Source: Terribacillus halophilus | GTDB taxonomy: Bacteria > Bacillota > Bacilli > Bacillales > Amphibacillaceae | Assembly: GCF_900101385.1 (NCBI RefSeq) | Contig: NZ_FMZB01000004.1 | Location: forward strand, 186,001 to 250,000 | Length of the DNA stretch: 64,000 nucleotides | Direction: 5' to 3' | Shown here: one piece after another, positions 38,556-47,423 of the stretch | Position numbering within the stretch: the first letter of the stretch is position 1 | How the letters are laid out: every line of letters starts with the position of its first letter | Notes under the pieces: generated by a model | Database searches by the model: none | What the model was told of the DNA's origin: nothing | What the model saw: only the letters and a program-made list of their open reading frames with translations | Program-made: the position numbers and the translations under genes

Positions 38556-40262
38556 ATGCAACTAACGATGAAATCAAGGAGTCTGGGAGAAGGTACACAC
38601 ACTGCCTTTCGTAAGTTCCCCGTCCTTATTGGGCTGTTGGTTCTTATCTTCTTTTTCCTGCTGCCGATAATCCGCCTTGTCTCCATGAGTTTCACCTCAG
38701 CGGAGAGCTTTTCTGTAAGTGCATATTCCGAAGTGCTGCAGGAGTCCGTGACGTGGAAAACGCTCGGGAATACCATTTATATCGTTGCAGGCAGCACGGT
38801 TATATCCATGATTCTTGGGATAACGATGGCAGCGATCATGGCTTACACAGACGTGCGCGGCAAGGCGATGATGCAGCTGTTCATCTATCTGCCCTTCATC
38901 ATCCCGTCTTATATCACGACGCTTGCTTGGGTGCAGTTTTTCAGCACTTCAGGCCCGCTTGGAAGTCTGCCGGATTGGCTGATACCTAATTTGTATAGTT
39001 CTGGAGGCATTATATTTGTACTCGGGATATCGCATTATCCGCTTGTTTATTTGATGACAGTGCAAGTGTTTCGCAGAATCCACCGTGATGCAGAACTTGC
39101 TGCTTTTGTTTCGGGAGCATCACGCTTTACCTGCTGGCGGAAAGTTATCCTGCCGATGGCACTTCCGGGAATCTGCAGCGGTGGTCTGCTTGCGTTCCTT
39201 TCCAATCTGGACAATTTCGGGGTGCCTGCCATTCTTGGTATTCCGGCTAATATCCGAGTACTGAGTACATATATTTATGAACAGGTCATCGGATACGGAC
39301 CGAGTGCCTTCAGTCGGGCAGCCGTGCTTTCCGTACTGCTTGGTATCGTTGCCATAGCCGCCACACTGATTCAAGTGTGGTTCCTTCGAAGAAGTAAAGT
39401 CACGGAAACGACTGTGCCGGACCATGAGCCCCGTATCCAGCTGCAGCCAATTCGTCGCAAGTTGCTACAGACATTGCTTTGGGTATTTCTTTTAGGTACA
39501 AGCTTGGTACCTTTTTTGGCAATGGCTACGGTCAGTCTGATTCAGGCATATGGAGTTGATTTAACCTGGGAGAATATTTCTCTGGAAAATTACCGCTACA
39601 TCTTATTCGAGGATGAGAAAGTGCTCAGATCCTTGAGTAACAGCATGTTGCTCGGATTCATAACGGCTATCATCTGCTTGGTTTTCGGAACCTTATTTGC
39701 CTACTACCGATTCCATAAATCGGGTCGATTACCGAAGGCAATGGAAGCAATCATCACGATGCCATACGCGCTTCCAGGTACCGTATTGGCGCTATGCATC
39801 ATTTTGATGTGGATGCAGCCTTTGCCAGGATGGTACCCAGGTGTATACGGTACACCTGTTATCCTATTGATTGCTTATATCACCCGTTTCTTTGTTCTGC
39901 AATTCCGGGGCAGTTATACAGCATTCAGTCAGCTGGATGTTCGCATGGAAGAAGCGGCCAGGACAAATGGTGCAAACCTTTTTGGGAGATGGAGACAAAT
40001 TGTACTCCCCTTGATTCTGCCTGGTGTCCTTAGCGGTGCATTACTTGTCTTCCTGACATCACTGACTGAGCTCACCGTTTCCAGCATGCTTTGGTCCAGT
40101 GGCGCCGAAACAGTGGGCGTTATCATTTTCAGTTTCGAGCAAGCGGGTTACAGCACTTACTCGACAGCATTTTCGTCATTGGTCGTGTTGACGATCCTGT
40201 TTGGCAGCGTTGCTTATCTCTTCATACAGCGTAAATGGAAACAAAGGGGGAGAAAAGTTTGA
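38556..40262 (+). CDS. ABC transporter permease, fused two-domain type
   Basis: The 568-residue protein carries two permease halves, each with about six helices and an EAA loop: AAFVSGASRFTCWRKVILPMALPG in the first half and EAARTNGANLFGRWRQIVLPLILPG in the second. Such fusions are normal for FbpB, ThiP and PhnU/V-type importers. AAAAAGGAGGGG lies just before the ATG. It partners with the binding protein upstream and the ATPase whose TTG start overlaps its stop. Confidence 0.92.
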   Translation: MQLTMKSRSLGEGTHTAFRKFPVLIGLLVLIFFFLLPIIRLVSMSFTSAESFSVSAYSEVLQESVTWKTLGNTIYIVAGSTVISMILGITMAAIMAYTDVRGKAMMQLFIYLPFIIPSYITTLAWVQFFSTSGPLGSLPDWLIPNLYSSGGIIFVLGISHYPLVYLMTVQVFRRIHRDAELAAFVSGASRFTCWRKVILPMALPGICSGGLLAFLSNLDNFGVPAILGIPANIRVLSTYIYEQVIGYGPSAFSRAAVLSVLLGIVAIAATLIQVWFLRRSKVTETTVPDHEPRIQLQPIRRKLLQTLLWVFLLGTSLVPFLAMATVSLIQAYGVDLTWENISLENYRYILFEDEKVLRSLSNSMLLGFITAIICLVFGTLFAYYRFHKSGRLPKAMEAIITMPYALPGTVLALCIILMWMQPLPGWYPGVYGTPVILLIAYITRFFVLQFRGSYTAFSQLDVRMEEAARTNGANLFGRWRQIVLPLILPGVLSGALLVFLTSLTELTVSSMLWSSGAETVGVIIFSFEQAGYSTYSTAFSSLVVLTILFGSVAYLFIQRKWKQRGRKV

Positions 40263-41332
40263 TCACCTTGCGAGGATTAGAAAAACATTATGGGAAAACT
40301 TCTGCGTTAAGCCAAGTTGATTTAACGATCCGAGATGGCGAATTCCTTGCCATACTTGGTCCTTCTGGCTGTGGCAAGACAACTTTGCTTCGTTTGCTGG
40401 CTGGTTTTATGAAACCTACAGCAGGTTCAATTCAATTCGGTGAAACGGAAGTAGCCAATTCGAAATACTGCAGCAAACCTGAAAATCGAAATATAGGCAT
40501 GGTTTTCCAATCATTTGCCCTTTGGCCGCATATGACGGTGGAAGAGCATATCCGTTTTTCATTGAAGAATCATCGATTTGCCAAAAAGCGAACAGCAGCC
40601 GAACAAGCTGATAGGGTGACAGAAGTGCTGCGACTTGTCGGGATGGAGTCGTTCAGAAAGAGATATCCGACAGCTTTATCCGGAGGGCAGCAGCAGCGCG
40701 TTGCCCTGGCGCGGGCCATCGCTCCGGAACCTGATATCCTGCTCATGGATGAACCGCTCAGTGCGTTGGATGCGGAACTGCGCATCAGTATGCGGAAGGA
40801 AATAAAACAGATACATAAAAAGCTTGCTGCTACCATCATTTATGTCACCCATGATCAAGGGGAAGCGCTGGCAATGGCTGATCGGGTACTTGTCATGCAG
40901 CATGGACAGATAGAACAGACAGCTGCACCGGAAGAGATATATCAGCATCCCAAAACGCCTTTTGTCGCTACATTCGTCGGCAAGGCAAATTTAGTGGCAG
41001 GAACATGGGAAGAAAATCACTTCATTCCTGCTGGAAGTCACTATCGCTGGCAGGATAACGGTGTATCGGAGCAATTGAAACAACAGCAGTTTTACCCAGT
41101 GAGACCGGAAGAGTGGCAGCTGCTGCCGCCAGATGCAGAGGGCTTGAAAGGAGAAGTCATCATCAGCCAGTTCCAAGGAACCGAAAGGCATTATGTGATC
41201 CGGGTAGATGGCCAGGAATACCAAGCATCTCTTCCCATCTCTGTTCCAGCATGGAGGGAAGGGGACTTGCTGACTTTGCAGGTCAAAGGAATGGAGACGG
41301 CAGTTTCCCGTGAAAAAATACTTTTTCGTTAA
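40259..41332 (+). CDS. ABC transporter ATP-binding protein (PotA/FbpC/PhnT type)
   Basis: The 357-residue ATPase has Walker A GPSGCGKTT, the Q-loop FQSF, signature LSGGQQQR, Walker B ILLMDEPLSALDAEL, the H-loop VTHDQGEAL and a C-terminal TOBE-like regulatory region. TTG at 40259 is chosen because AAAGGGGGAG ends 6-7 bases before it and it overlaps the preceding stop (TTGA); ATG at 40235 has no ribosome site. It closes the PhoP-box operon at a terminator. Confidence 0.9.
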   Translation: MITLRGLEKHYGKTSALSQVDLTIRDGEFLAILGPSGCGKTTLLRLLAGFMKPTAGSIQFGETEVANSKYCSKPENRNIGMVFQSFALWPHMTVEEHIRFSLKNHRFAKKRTAAEQADRVTEVLRLVGMESFRKRYPTALSGGQQQRVALARAIAPEPDILLMDEPLSALDAELRISMRKEIKQIHKKLAATIIYVTHDQGEALAMADRVLVMQHGQIEQTAAPEEIYQHPKTPFVATFVGKANLVAGTWEENHFIPAGSHYRWQDNGVSEQLKQQQFYPVRPEEWQLLPPDAEGLKGEVIISQFQGTERHYVIRVDGQEYQASLPISVPAWREGDLLTLQVKGMETAVSREKILFR

Positions 41333-41339
41333 CAAACAG

Positions 41340-41372
41340 GACTCCCTGACGAAGGGAGTCTATTTTCTTTGA
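41340..41372 (+). terminator. Terminator of the surE-ABC operon
   Basis: GACTCCCT and AGGGAGTC form an 8 base-pair stem with a GACGA loop, followed by TATTTTCTTT. Confidence 0.8.
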
Positions 41373-41419
41373 AGGAAAATAAAAAAGGAGACAGAAATAA
41401 TGAGATAGAGGTGATGCCG

Positions 41420-41791
41420 TTGAAACGGGATATGTCTATTATCAGAAGTCTCCTACTGGATATCGAGGCTGAATTCACAGAAGGCGGTTTTGCACTGGAG
41501 GTGGCAGAAGAAGATGAGTATTCCGAGGAAGAAATGAATTATCACTTACAGCTGATGAAAGAAGCAAAGCTGATTAAGCTGGAAACTGTAATCGATGAGG
41601 AAGAAGAGGAAGAAGAAATGCTCATCTATGGATTGACCTGGGAAGGGCATGAGCTGCTGGACAGTATCCGGGAAGATGAAATATGGCAACAGCTGCTCGT
41701 CAAGTTGAAACGGGAAAGAGGCAGTATGCCATTTTCGGTTTTGCGCAAGCAAGCAGCAAAAGCTGCCGAAGCGTATTATGCTTCCGAATAG
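41420..41791 (+). CDS. DUF2513-like protein
   Basis: The 123-residue acidic protein begins KRDMSIIRSLLLDIEAEF and has YSEEEMNYHLQLMKEAKLI, then a Glu-rich stretch, LIYGLTWEGHELLDSIRED and a C-terminal helix. This pattern fits DUF2513, a family of unknown function with a winged-helix-like core, often of phage origin. TTG at 41420 suits the AGGTG site best; an ATG at 41414 is too close to it. No partner gene is evident. Confidence 0.75.
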   Translation: MKRDMSIIRSLLLDIEAEFTEGGFALEVAEEDEYSEEEMNYHLQLMKEAKLIKLETVIDEEEEEEEMLIYGLTWEGHELLDSIREDEIWQQLLVKLKRERGSMPFSVLRKQAAKAAEAYYASE

Positions 41792-41953
41792 ACTTACAGG
41801 AAGGTAAAGTGCCTACACATCATTCATACCAAGATAGCATATACATGAGATGGGTCTATAAAGACAGCAAAAGATAAGGAACTTTCAAAAAACAAGTTTT
41901 ATTCGAATTCAACCTGGCAAAACAGAAGTATAAAGATTATGGGAGGGTTAGGC

Positions 41954-42064
41954 ATGCTCTGCATCTTTTCCGCAGCAAAAGATAAATTCCGGGAAGATTA
42001 TCTGAAACAGCAGCAGGCGGTACAAAAGCAAGGAGCCAAAACGGCTGCTGCGGTCAAGAAATAA
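41954..42064 (+). CDS. Small hypothetical protein, 36 residues
   Basis: A 36-codon frame follows GGAGGG at 6-base spacing. It reads MLCIFSAAKDKFREDYLKQQ followed by QAVQKQGAKTAAAVKK, a basic amphipathic helix with a short hydrophobic start. Length and ribosome site favour a genuine small protein. Unknown. Confidence 0.55.
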   Translation: MLCIFSAAKDKFREDYLKQQQAVQKQGAKTAAAVKK

Positions 42065-42138
42065 GAGGTAGACTGTATACTCATAAAAAGCGGCAGCTAA
42101 GGAAAGACTATGGGTAAAAGCAAAAGAGGTGCAGATTT

Positions 42139-42240
42139 GTGAGTAGTCGGTCTACATTCATCAAAGGGTTTATGCTTGGAATTGTCGTTGCCTTGGCAGT
42201 ATGGCTTGTCGTGACTTATATAGCTTCCAAATTCATTTGA
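42139..42240 (+). CDS. Small single-span membrane protein, 33 residues
   Basis: A GTG-started 33-codon frame preceded by AGAGGTG encodes VSSRSTFIKGFMLG then a transmembrane segment IVVALAVWLVVTYIA and a short end SKFI. A terminator follows at once. The arrangement (basic N-terminus, one helix) is typical of small bacterial membrane peptides. Unknown function. Confidence 0.55.
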   Translation: MSSRSTFIKGFMLGIVVALAVWLVVTYIASKFI

Positions 42241-42248
42241 AACAGGAA

Positions 42249-42276
42249 AACACAGCTCCTTAGAGCTGTGTTTTGT
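42249..42276. terminator. Bidirectional terminator
   Basis: AACACAGCTC pairs with GAGCTGTGTT around CTTA, followed by TTG. It serves the plus-strand small membrane gene and overlaps the stop of the minus-strand gene. Confidence 0.75.
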
Positions 42277-42412
42277 TCTGCTTGCGGGCATTGTTTTCAA
42301 ATTCAGTTTCCGGGTGACCATAATCCCCATTCATCACTTGCTCATCTTCATCCAAGCCGATAGCTTCTGCTGTTTCATCACGCTGATTTGATTTGTTCTG
42401 TTTTTGCTGCAT
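42260..42412 (-). CDS. Small hydrophilic hypothetical protein, 50 residues
   Basis: From ATG 42412, preceded by AGGAGGTG at a spacing of 7, the protein is 50 residues and very hydrophilic: MQQKQNKSNQRDETAEAIGL then DEDEQVMNGDYGHPETEFEN. It resembles in style the small disordered proteins common in sporulating Bacillaceae, but I do not recognise it. Confidence 0.65.
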   Translation of the reverse strand: MQQKQNKSNQRDETAEAIGLDEDEQVMNGDYGHPETEFENNARKQNKTQL

Positions 42413-42486
42413 ATATCCCACCTCCTGCCGATAGTGTGGCACTTCTGGCGGTAATTATGTAAGGACAGGCATGCTGTCCCTCTATT

Positions 42487-42756
42487 TTAACGCTGTTGGG
42501 CAGAGTAGTAATAATTGTACGGATAAGGTGTCGGATACGGATAAGGAACAGGGTATGGTACCGGATAAGGAGTATTATATCCATATTTATAACCATATCC
42601 AGGACCGCTGATCAAAGCACTGCCAAGAAGTCCGCCTGCTAGCCCGCCGATGAACGGAATAAATGCAAATCCGAAACGCTGATCCTCTTGGTTCGTTCTG
42701 TAGTCTGTTGTATAGGTCGATTGTCCATATGGATGCGGATAATATGTGTAGCTCAT
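42487..42756 (-). CDS. Tyr/Pro/Gly-rich low-complexity protein
   Basis: The 89-residue protein has a Tyr-rich N-terminus (MSYTYYPHPYGQSTYTTDY), a glycine hydrophobic segment FIPFIGGLAGGLLGSALISG, then GYGYKYGYN and a repeated PYPVPYPVPYPYPTPYPYNY tail. Composition is like surface or spore-coat-associated small proteins. The second ATG (42756) fits AGGAGG at 7 bases. The PYPx repeat is reflected in short direct DNA repeats at 42515-42580. Confidence 0.7.
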   Translation of the reverse strand: MSYTYYPHPYGQSTYTTDYRTNQEDQRFGFAFIPFIGGLAGGLLGSALISGPGYGYKYGYNTPYPVPYPVPYPYPTPYPYNYYYSAQQR

Positions 42757-42985
42757 CAACATTCCTCCTATCCCTTTACTGTATGCACGACAGACCATGT
42801 GAGGGTGGGCAAGTATCCAGGGTGAAGGTGAAAAGATTTCCAAACAAGAAAGACTTTGACAGGACTAGTTTGCACGGATGTTCATACACTAGTAATGATA
42901 TGTCCATGTTTGTATGACAAGATGACTGGGTATTAAGCGTTATGGATTGATCACGCACTTACATAACGAAGAAAAGGACTTGATT

Positions 42986-43600
42986 ATGCAGAAACTTCTT
43001 ACGGTTTTATTATTGACTTTCTTTTTTATTAGTAACCTTTGTCTCGTTTTATACTTGCCATTCCAGAACATGAGCCAGGAAATCTATCCTGCAACAGTCT
43101 ATGCAGATGCAAGAACTCGAACCGTGCTGTCTGAAAAGGATGTTCATTCCCTGAAAGGTCCTCACTCCATCGTTTTGTCTGATAGTGACGCACAACCACC
43201 CAAAGACTTGACCGAAGCAACGATCGAACAAAAACAATATACTACGGAAGAAATAGAGCTGCTCCAAAAATTAGTCCAAGCTGAAACGAGCGGAGAAGAC
43301 TACATTGGTAAGGTAGCAGTGGCCACCGTCGTACTCAATCGTATCGAAAGTGGTGAATTTCCGGATAGCATTCATGATGTGATCATGCAGGAAGGCCAGT
43401 TTCAGCCAGTAAGCTCTGGTGTTATTTGGAAGAGTAAGCCGACCGATGAAACGGTACAAGCAGTGGCAGATGCTTTAGCCCGAAAAGATGACATGCAGAA
43501 AATTGTCTGGTTCATGAATCCGGAAACGGCTACGACAAATTGGATAGCCGAAACACAGGTGCAAGTGAAACAGATTGGCAACCATGTTTTCTATCGGTAA
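42986..43600 (+). CDS. SleB/CwlJ-type cell wall hydrolase (Hydrolase_2 domain)
   Basis: The 204-residue secreted protein starts with a membrane helix or signal (LLTVLLLTFFFISNLCLVLYL) followed by a variable linker. The catalytic domain begins LLQKLVQAETSGEDYIGKVAVATVVLNRIESGEFPDSIHDVI, with the conserved Glu of this lytic transglycosylase-like fold, and ends WFMNPETATTNWIAE. It matches spore-cortex or vegetative wall hydrolases related to SleB and CwlJ. ATG at 42986 has AAAAGGA upstream. No YpeB partner is adjacent, so a direct germination role is uncertain. Confidence 0.88.
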   Translation: MQKLLTVLLLTFFFISNLCLVLYLPFQNMSQEIYPATVYADARTRTVLSEKDVHSLKGPHSIVLSDSDAQPPKDLTEATIEQKQYTTEEIELLQKLVQAETSGEDYIGKVAVATVVLNRIESGEFPDSIHDVIMQEGQFQPVSSGVIWKSKPTDETVQAVADALARKDDMQKIVWFMNPETATTNWIAETQVQVKQIGNHVFYR

Positions 43601-43737
43601 AATGGCCCCCTACTCGACTGCAATCAGCAACATGCCTTGTCTTGGCTGCTAATTTGGCGGCCGACTTTGAAAAGTATGTTTTACATCTTTCCTGCCCGGT
43701 AAAACATTAGGTAAGCATACTACAAGGAGTTGTTGGC

Positions 43738-44562
43738 ATGGGGAAATTAAATGATCGTATTGCAGTCGTGACAGGTGGCGCCACCGGTATCGGAAAAGCG
43801 ACTGCTTCTTTATTCGCAGAAGAAGGTGCTTCTGTACTAGTAGCGGATATCAAAAAAGAGGAGATGACAGATTTGCTTGTATCCATCCAATCGGCTGGAG
43901 GGCAAGCAGAAGCCTATGAAGTGGATGTCTCTGACGAAGATAGTGTAAAGTACTTTGCTGATCAGGTGAAGGATACCTATGGAAAAGTGGATGTGCTATT
44001 TAATAATGCAGGTATCGATCAAGAAGGCGGCAAAGTACATGAATATCCAATTGAATTGTTCGACAGCATCCAAAAGACAGATTTGCGGGGAACCTTCCTG
44101 ATGAGCAAGTTCCTCATCCCGCTGATGCTCGGAAACGAAAAAGGTGCCATCGTCAATAATGCCTCGATGAGCGGAAGCTTCGCGGATCTGGACAGATCAG
44201 GCTATAACGCAGCCAAAGGCGGCATCATCAACTTCACGAAAGCAACAGCCATTGATTACGGAAGACAAGGCATCCGGGCAAATTCTGTTTCTCCCGGTAC
44301 TATCGAGACACCATTGATTAATGAATTGACAGGAACGAAAAAAGAAGAACAAGGAAAAGCGTTCCGTGAATCAAATAAATGGCTTGCTCCAATGGGCAGA
44401 CTGGGTGCTCCTGAAGAAATAGCCAAGGCTGTTTTGTTCCTTGCTTCGGATGACAGTTCCTATATTACTGGGCAGGATTTGATAGTAGATGGAGGACTGA
44501 CAGCTTATACGTGGCCGGGTAAAATGGTGATGGACAACAGCTGGAAGGAAACGACGCAGTAA
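43738..44562 (+). CDS. Short-chain dehydrogenase (glucose 1-dehydrogenase-like SDR)
   Basis: The 274-residue enzyme has TGGATGIGKA for cofactor binding, NNAGID, the catalytic Ser (NNASMSG) and YNAAKGG pair, and the end ITGQDLIVDGGLTAYTW. Length is somewhat over the 250-260 usual for this group owing to a C-terminal extension. AAGGAG lies 9 bases before the ATG. It is a separate unit with its own terminator. Substrate unknown. Confidence 0.88.
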   Translation: MGKLNDRIAVVTGGATGIGKATASLFAEEGASVLVADIKKEEMTDLLVSIQSAGGQAEAYEVDVSDEDSVKYFADQVKDTYGKVDVLFNNAGIDQEGGKVHEYPIELFDSIQKTDLRGTFLMSKFLIPLMLGNEKGAIVNNASMSGSFADLDRSGYNAAKGGIINFTKATAIDYGRQGIRANSVSPGTIETPLINELTGTKKEEQGKAFRESNKWLAPMGRLGAPEEIAKAVLFLASDDSSYITGQDLIVDGGLTAYTWPGKMVMDNSWKETTQ

Positions 44563-44599
44563 GTACAGCGTATAGATGAAATGTGACCAAACATCATAT

Positions 44600-44643
44600 A
44601 CAGCCAATTACAGATTGAATATCGGTGATTGGCTGTTTTTTAT
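44600..44643 (+). terminator. Intrinsic terminator after the SDR gene
   Basis: CAGCCAAT pairs with ATTGGCTG across a 19-base loop, extended by further weak pairs, then TTTTTTATT. Confidence 0.75.
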
Positions 44644-44835
44644 TAGAGTTCAGACTTCAGTGAGGATTTATAACAGGCTTGTGGAAATTATCAATTGCCA
44701 TCTTTTTTCGGGCGCTCATGATGATGCCTTTCGCTTTAACAGTGTATTTCGAAATATCCATGGAAGATTTGCTTTTGTGATTTGATTTATAACTTTGAAT
44801 AAAAGAATGAAATAATTACCGATATTATTTTCTCA

Positions 44836-44895
44836 TTGATATTTGAAAGGGCTTTCATTTATAATGTGACTAAACCAGTTTACAAAACCGATTTA
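44836..44895 (+). promoter_or_regulatory. Promoter, tandem LacI-type operators and cre-like site of the hexuronate operon
   Basis: TTGATA (44836-44841) and TATAAT (44860-44865) are 18 bases apart. TAAACCAGTTTA (44871-44882) and AAAACCGATTTA (44884-44895) lie at and after the predicted start. They resemble the TAAATCGGTTTA copy upstream of the ExuT-like gene. TGAAAGGGCTTTCA (44844-44857) within the spacer is one base off a cre site. Confidence 0.7.
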
Positions 44896-45077
44896 GTAAG
44901 AAATGATTTAAATTCAAACCGACAAATGCAAGGAATGAAAAGTTTCACAGAACAACCGTTAGGCGACCTTTTTACCACTTAACAATCGACACAGTCATCA
45001 TAGAAAGTGTTGTGGTTATGCAAACATACGAATTGCTTCGTATAGAACATGCAAATCTAAAGTGGGGGGCAGGTAAG

Positions 45078-46115
45078 ATGCCAACAGTAGTGATGGAAGC
45101 AGAAAAAGTGAAGAAGCTTGCAAGTAGGAAGTTGAAAGATGCGGGTTTGAACGATGATCATGCTGAGAAAGTAGCTGAAGTTCTTATTCATGCCGATCTG
45201 CGAAATGTGAATTCCCATGGTGTACTGCGCACAAAGCATTATGTGGATCGTCTGAAGGCGGGAGGGATTAATCCCGACGCCCAAACCTCATTCAACATGA
45301 CAGGACCTGTTACCGGCATTGTCAATGGAGATGATGGATTTGGCCATGTGGTAGGGGATACAGCAATCAAGCATGCCATAGACATGGCAAGGCAGAACGG
45401 AGTAGGCATGGTGACAGTTATCAATAGCAGTCATTGCGGAGCACTAAGTTATTTTGTTCAAAAAGCGGCCGAAGCTAACTTGATTGGCATTGCCATGACC
45501 CATACCGACAAAGTGGTCGTTCCGTTTGGAGGAAGCTCACCTTTCTTCGGAACCAACCCAATCGCTTATGGTGTGCCAGCTAAAAACAATAAGCCATTTA
45601 TCTTGGATATGGCCACCAGTAACGTAGCGTTGGGGAAAGTCCTCCAAGCGCGTGAGGAAGGAAAAGACATACCATCAGGCTGGGGCGTGGATGAAAACGG
45701 CGCGCCGGTGACTGACCCGAACAAGGTCGTAAGCCTTTCGCCGTTTGGAGGTCCAAAAGGTTATGGCCTTGCTGTCATTGTCGATATCTTTTCTGGTTTA
45801 TTAGCTGGAGCGGCGTTCGGTCCTCATATATCCAAAATGTACGATGACTTGGATCAAAAGCGTAAACTGGGTCATTATTTCTGTGTCATCAACCCTTCGT
45901 TCTTCACAGATGCAGATACATTCCTCAAGCAAATGGACACGATGATGGATGAAATTAAACAGGTCCCACCTGCACCAGGCGTTAAGCGTGTATTTGTTCC
46001 AGGAGAAATTGAACAAATACATGAGGAAAACAATAAAAGGAATGGAATTAGAATCGCCTCAAGTGTTTACGAATACCTGACAGGGGAGATCGAAAATGAA
46101 AGCTATACAAATTAA
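45078..46115 (+). CDS. yjmC: Ldh-family (malate/L-lactate/ureidoglycolate dehydrogenase-like) oxidoreductase, YjmC-like
   Basis: The 345-residue protein belongs to the type-2 malate/lactate dehydrogenase fold: [14 protein letters not shown] with the catalytic His, [17 protein letters not shown], and [13 protein letters not shown]. It matches the position and family of YjmC in the B. subtilis exu locus, where its substrate is not proven; relatives reduce 2,3-diketogulonate or oxidise ureidoglycolate. ATG at 45078 has GGGGGGCAGG upstream; the frame opens at 45012. It is the first gene of the cluster, about 200 bases after the operator-containing promoter, and overlaps the next gene by 20 bases. 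Confidence 0.88.
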   Translation: MPTVVMEAEKVKKLASRKLKDAGLNDDHAEKVAEVLIHADLRNVNSHGVLRTKHYVDRLKAGGINPDAQTSFNMTGPVTGIVNGDDGFGHVVGDTAIKHAIDMARQNGVGMVTVINSSHCGALSYFVQKAAEANLIGIAMTHTDKVVVPFGGSSPFFGTNPIAYGVPAKNNKPFILDMATSNVALGKVLQAREEGKDIPSGWGVDENGAPVTDPNKVVSLSPFGGPKGYGLAVIVDIFSGLLAGAAFGPHISKMYDDLDQKRKLGHYFCVINPSFFTDADTFLKQMDTMMDEIKQVPPAPGVKRVFVPGEIEQIHEENNKRNGIRIASSVYEYLTGEIENESYTN

Positions 46116-47115
46116 AGGCCCTCGTGAACTAGCGGTCATTGAGGCTGATCAGCCTGTAATGAAAAATGCCCAAGATGTATTGGTAAAAGTCAAAAGAGTG
46201 GGGATTTGCGGATCTGATATGCACATTTATCATGGGACTAACCCGCTTGCGACTCTTCCGCGCGTAGTTGGGCATGAAGTTGCCGGTGAAGTTGTGGAAA
46301 TCGGCAGCGAGGTAAAGAACATCAAAGTGGGGGACCATGTAGTCGTGGAACCTATCCGTTATTGCGGAGAGTGTTATGCTTGCCGAAAAGGGCGGCCGAA
46401 TGTATGTGCTTCCCTGTCGGTGTTTGGTGTACATGAAGATGGCGGGATGAGAGAATGGATCGTTCTTCCTGAAAAGCAGGTGCATGTGGTGGACTCCGAA
46501 CTTCCATGGGAAGAAGCTGTTATGGCAGAGCCTTACACGATTGGTGCACAGGCGGTATGGAGAGGCAGTGTTGAGAAAGGAGATAGTGTTCTGATACAGG
46601 GAGCTGGTCCAATAGGGTTATGTATCCTGAAGTTGGCAAAGCTTCAAGGGGCAGCTGTCATGATGACAGATTTAAGTGATGCCCGCCTTGCATTCGCGAG
46701 CGAAAATGGGGCTGATGTTACAGTGAATGCCGTAAATGAAGACGTGAAACAGCGCGTATTCGAATGGACCAAAGGGGCGGGTGCGAACGTGGTGATAGAC
46801 GCAGTCTGCCTGCCATCCACCTTTGAGCTTTCATTGGAAGTGGTATCAGAAGCGGGATATGTTGTAGTTCTTGGGTTTGATGAAAGAACCTCTTCTATTC
46901 CCCAGCTGCCGATTACGAAAAAAGAAATAACCATAACTGGTTCGAGGTTGCAAACGAATCAATTTTCAAGCGTGGTGGATTTATTGAATAGTGGGCAGCT
47001 CAAGGAGAACGGTTTAATTACACACAAATTTCCACTCGAACAGGTACAGGAGGCATTTGACTTTATCGAAGCGAATCCAAATCAAGTGAGAAAAGCGGTT
47101 ATCCTATTCGATTAA
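46096..47115 (+). CDS. yjmD: Zinc-dependent alcohol dehydrogenase (YjmD/RspB-like)
   Basis: The 339-residue medium-chain dehydrogenase has the catalytic-zinc Cys ([12 protein letters not shown]), His-Glu in [10 protein letters not shown], structural-zinc cysteines in [19 protein letters not shown] and the NAD-binding [12 protein letters not shown]. It corresponds to YjmD of the B. subtilis exu locus. Its ATG lies inside the end of the preceding gene with GGGGAG upstream. The sugar acid it oxidises or reduces in this pathway is not known. It shares clear similarity with a second zinc dehydrogenase at the other end of the cluster. Confidence 0.88.
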   Translation: MKAIQIKGPRELAVIEADQPVMKNAQDVLVKVKRVGICGSDMHIYHGTNPLATLPRVVGHEVAGEVVEIGSEVKNIKVGDHVVVEPIRYCGECYACRKGRPNVCASLSVFGVHEDGGMREWIVLPEKQVHVVDSELPWEEAVMAEPYTIGAQAVWRGSVEKGDSVLIQGAGPIGLCILKLAKLQGAAVMMTDLSDARLAFASENGADVTVNAVNEDVKQRVFEWTKGAGANVVIDAVCLPSTFELSLEVVSEAGYVVVLGFDERTSSIPQLPITKKEITITGSRLQTNQFSSVVDLLNSGQLKENGLITHKFPLEQVQEAFDFIEANPNQVRKAVILFD

Positions 47116-47150
47116 GAAGAAAAAACAGGATTGTTAAACATTCAATCGGA

Positions 47151-47423
47151 GCAAATCAACGAATGGTTCAGGCATGGGAATACGGGTGCGACGTCATTAA
47201 GTTTTTCCTTTCCTCCACCCTTCATCCGCTCCGTCAATGGGCACTTCCAAATTGGAAGGCGATGCCCGCAGACGGTGTTCGTTTAGATAATATATCAAAT
47301 GGCTGGAGCAGTCGGAATCGGCAGCGATAGGAACAGCGTTATCAAAATGACGGTTATGACGCTGTGGTGGAACTATGCAGGGAGTACGTAAATAAAGCAT
47401 ATAAAGCTGGAGGTGTAGTATGA
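47151..47423 (+). pseudogene. kdgA: Remnant of KDPG aldolase gene (C-terminal part)
   Basis: This gap translates in pieces into the end of 2-keto-3-deoxygluconate-6-phosphate aldolase: AWEYGCDVIKFF (with the Schiff-base lysine region), then in shifted frames GVRLDNIS, AGAVGIGSD and finally YDAVVELCREYVNKAYKAGG with the stop at 47421. The N-terminal half is missing and at least two frameshifts are present. The end overlaps the ATG of uxuA, so this was once the upstream operon gene and its tail still supplies the uxuA ribosome site (GGAGGTG). Confidence 0.8.

Noticed and set aside
44576-44785. 69-codon frame after the SDR gene
   Set aside because: It spans the terminator hairpin and lacks a ribosome site.
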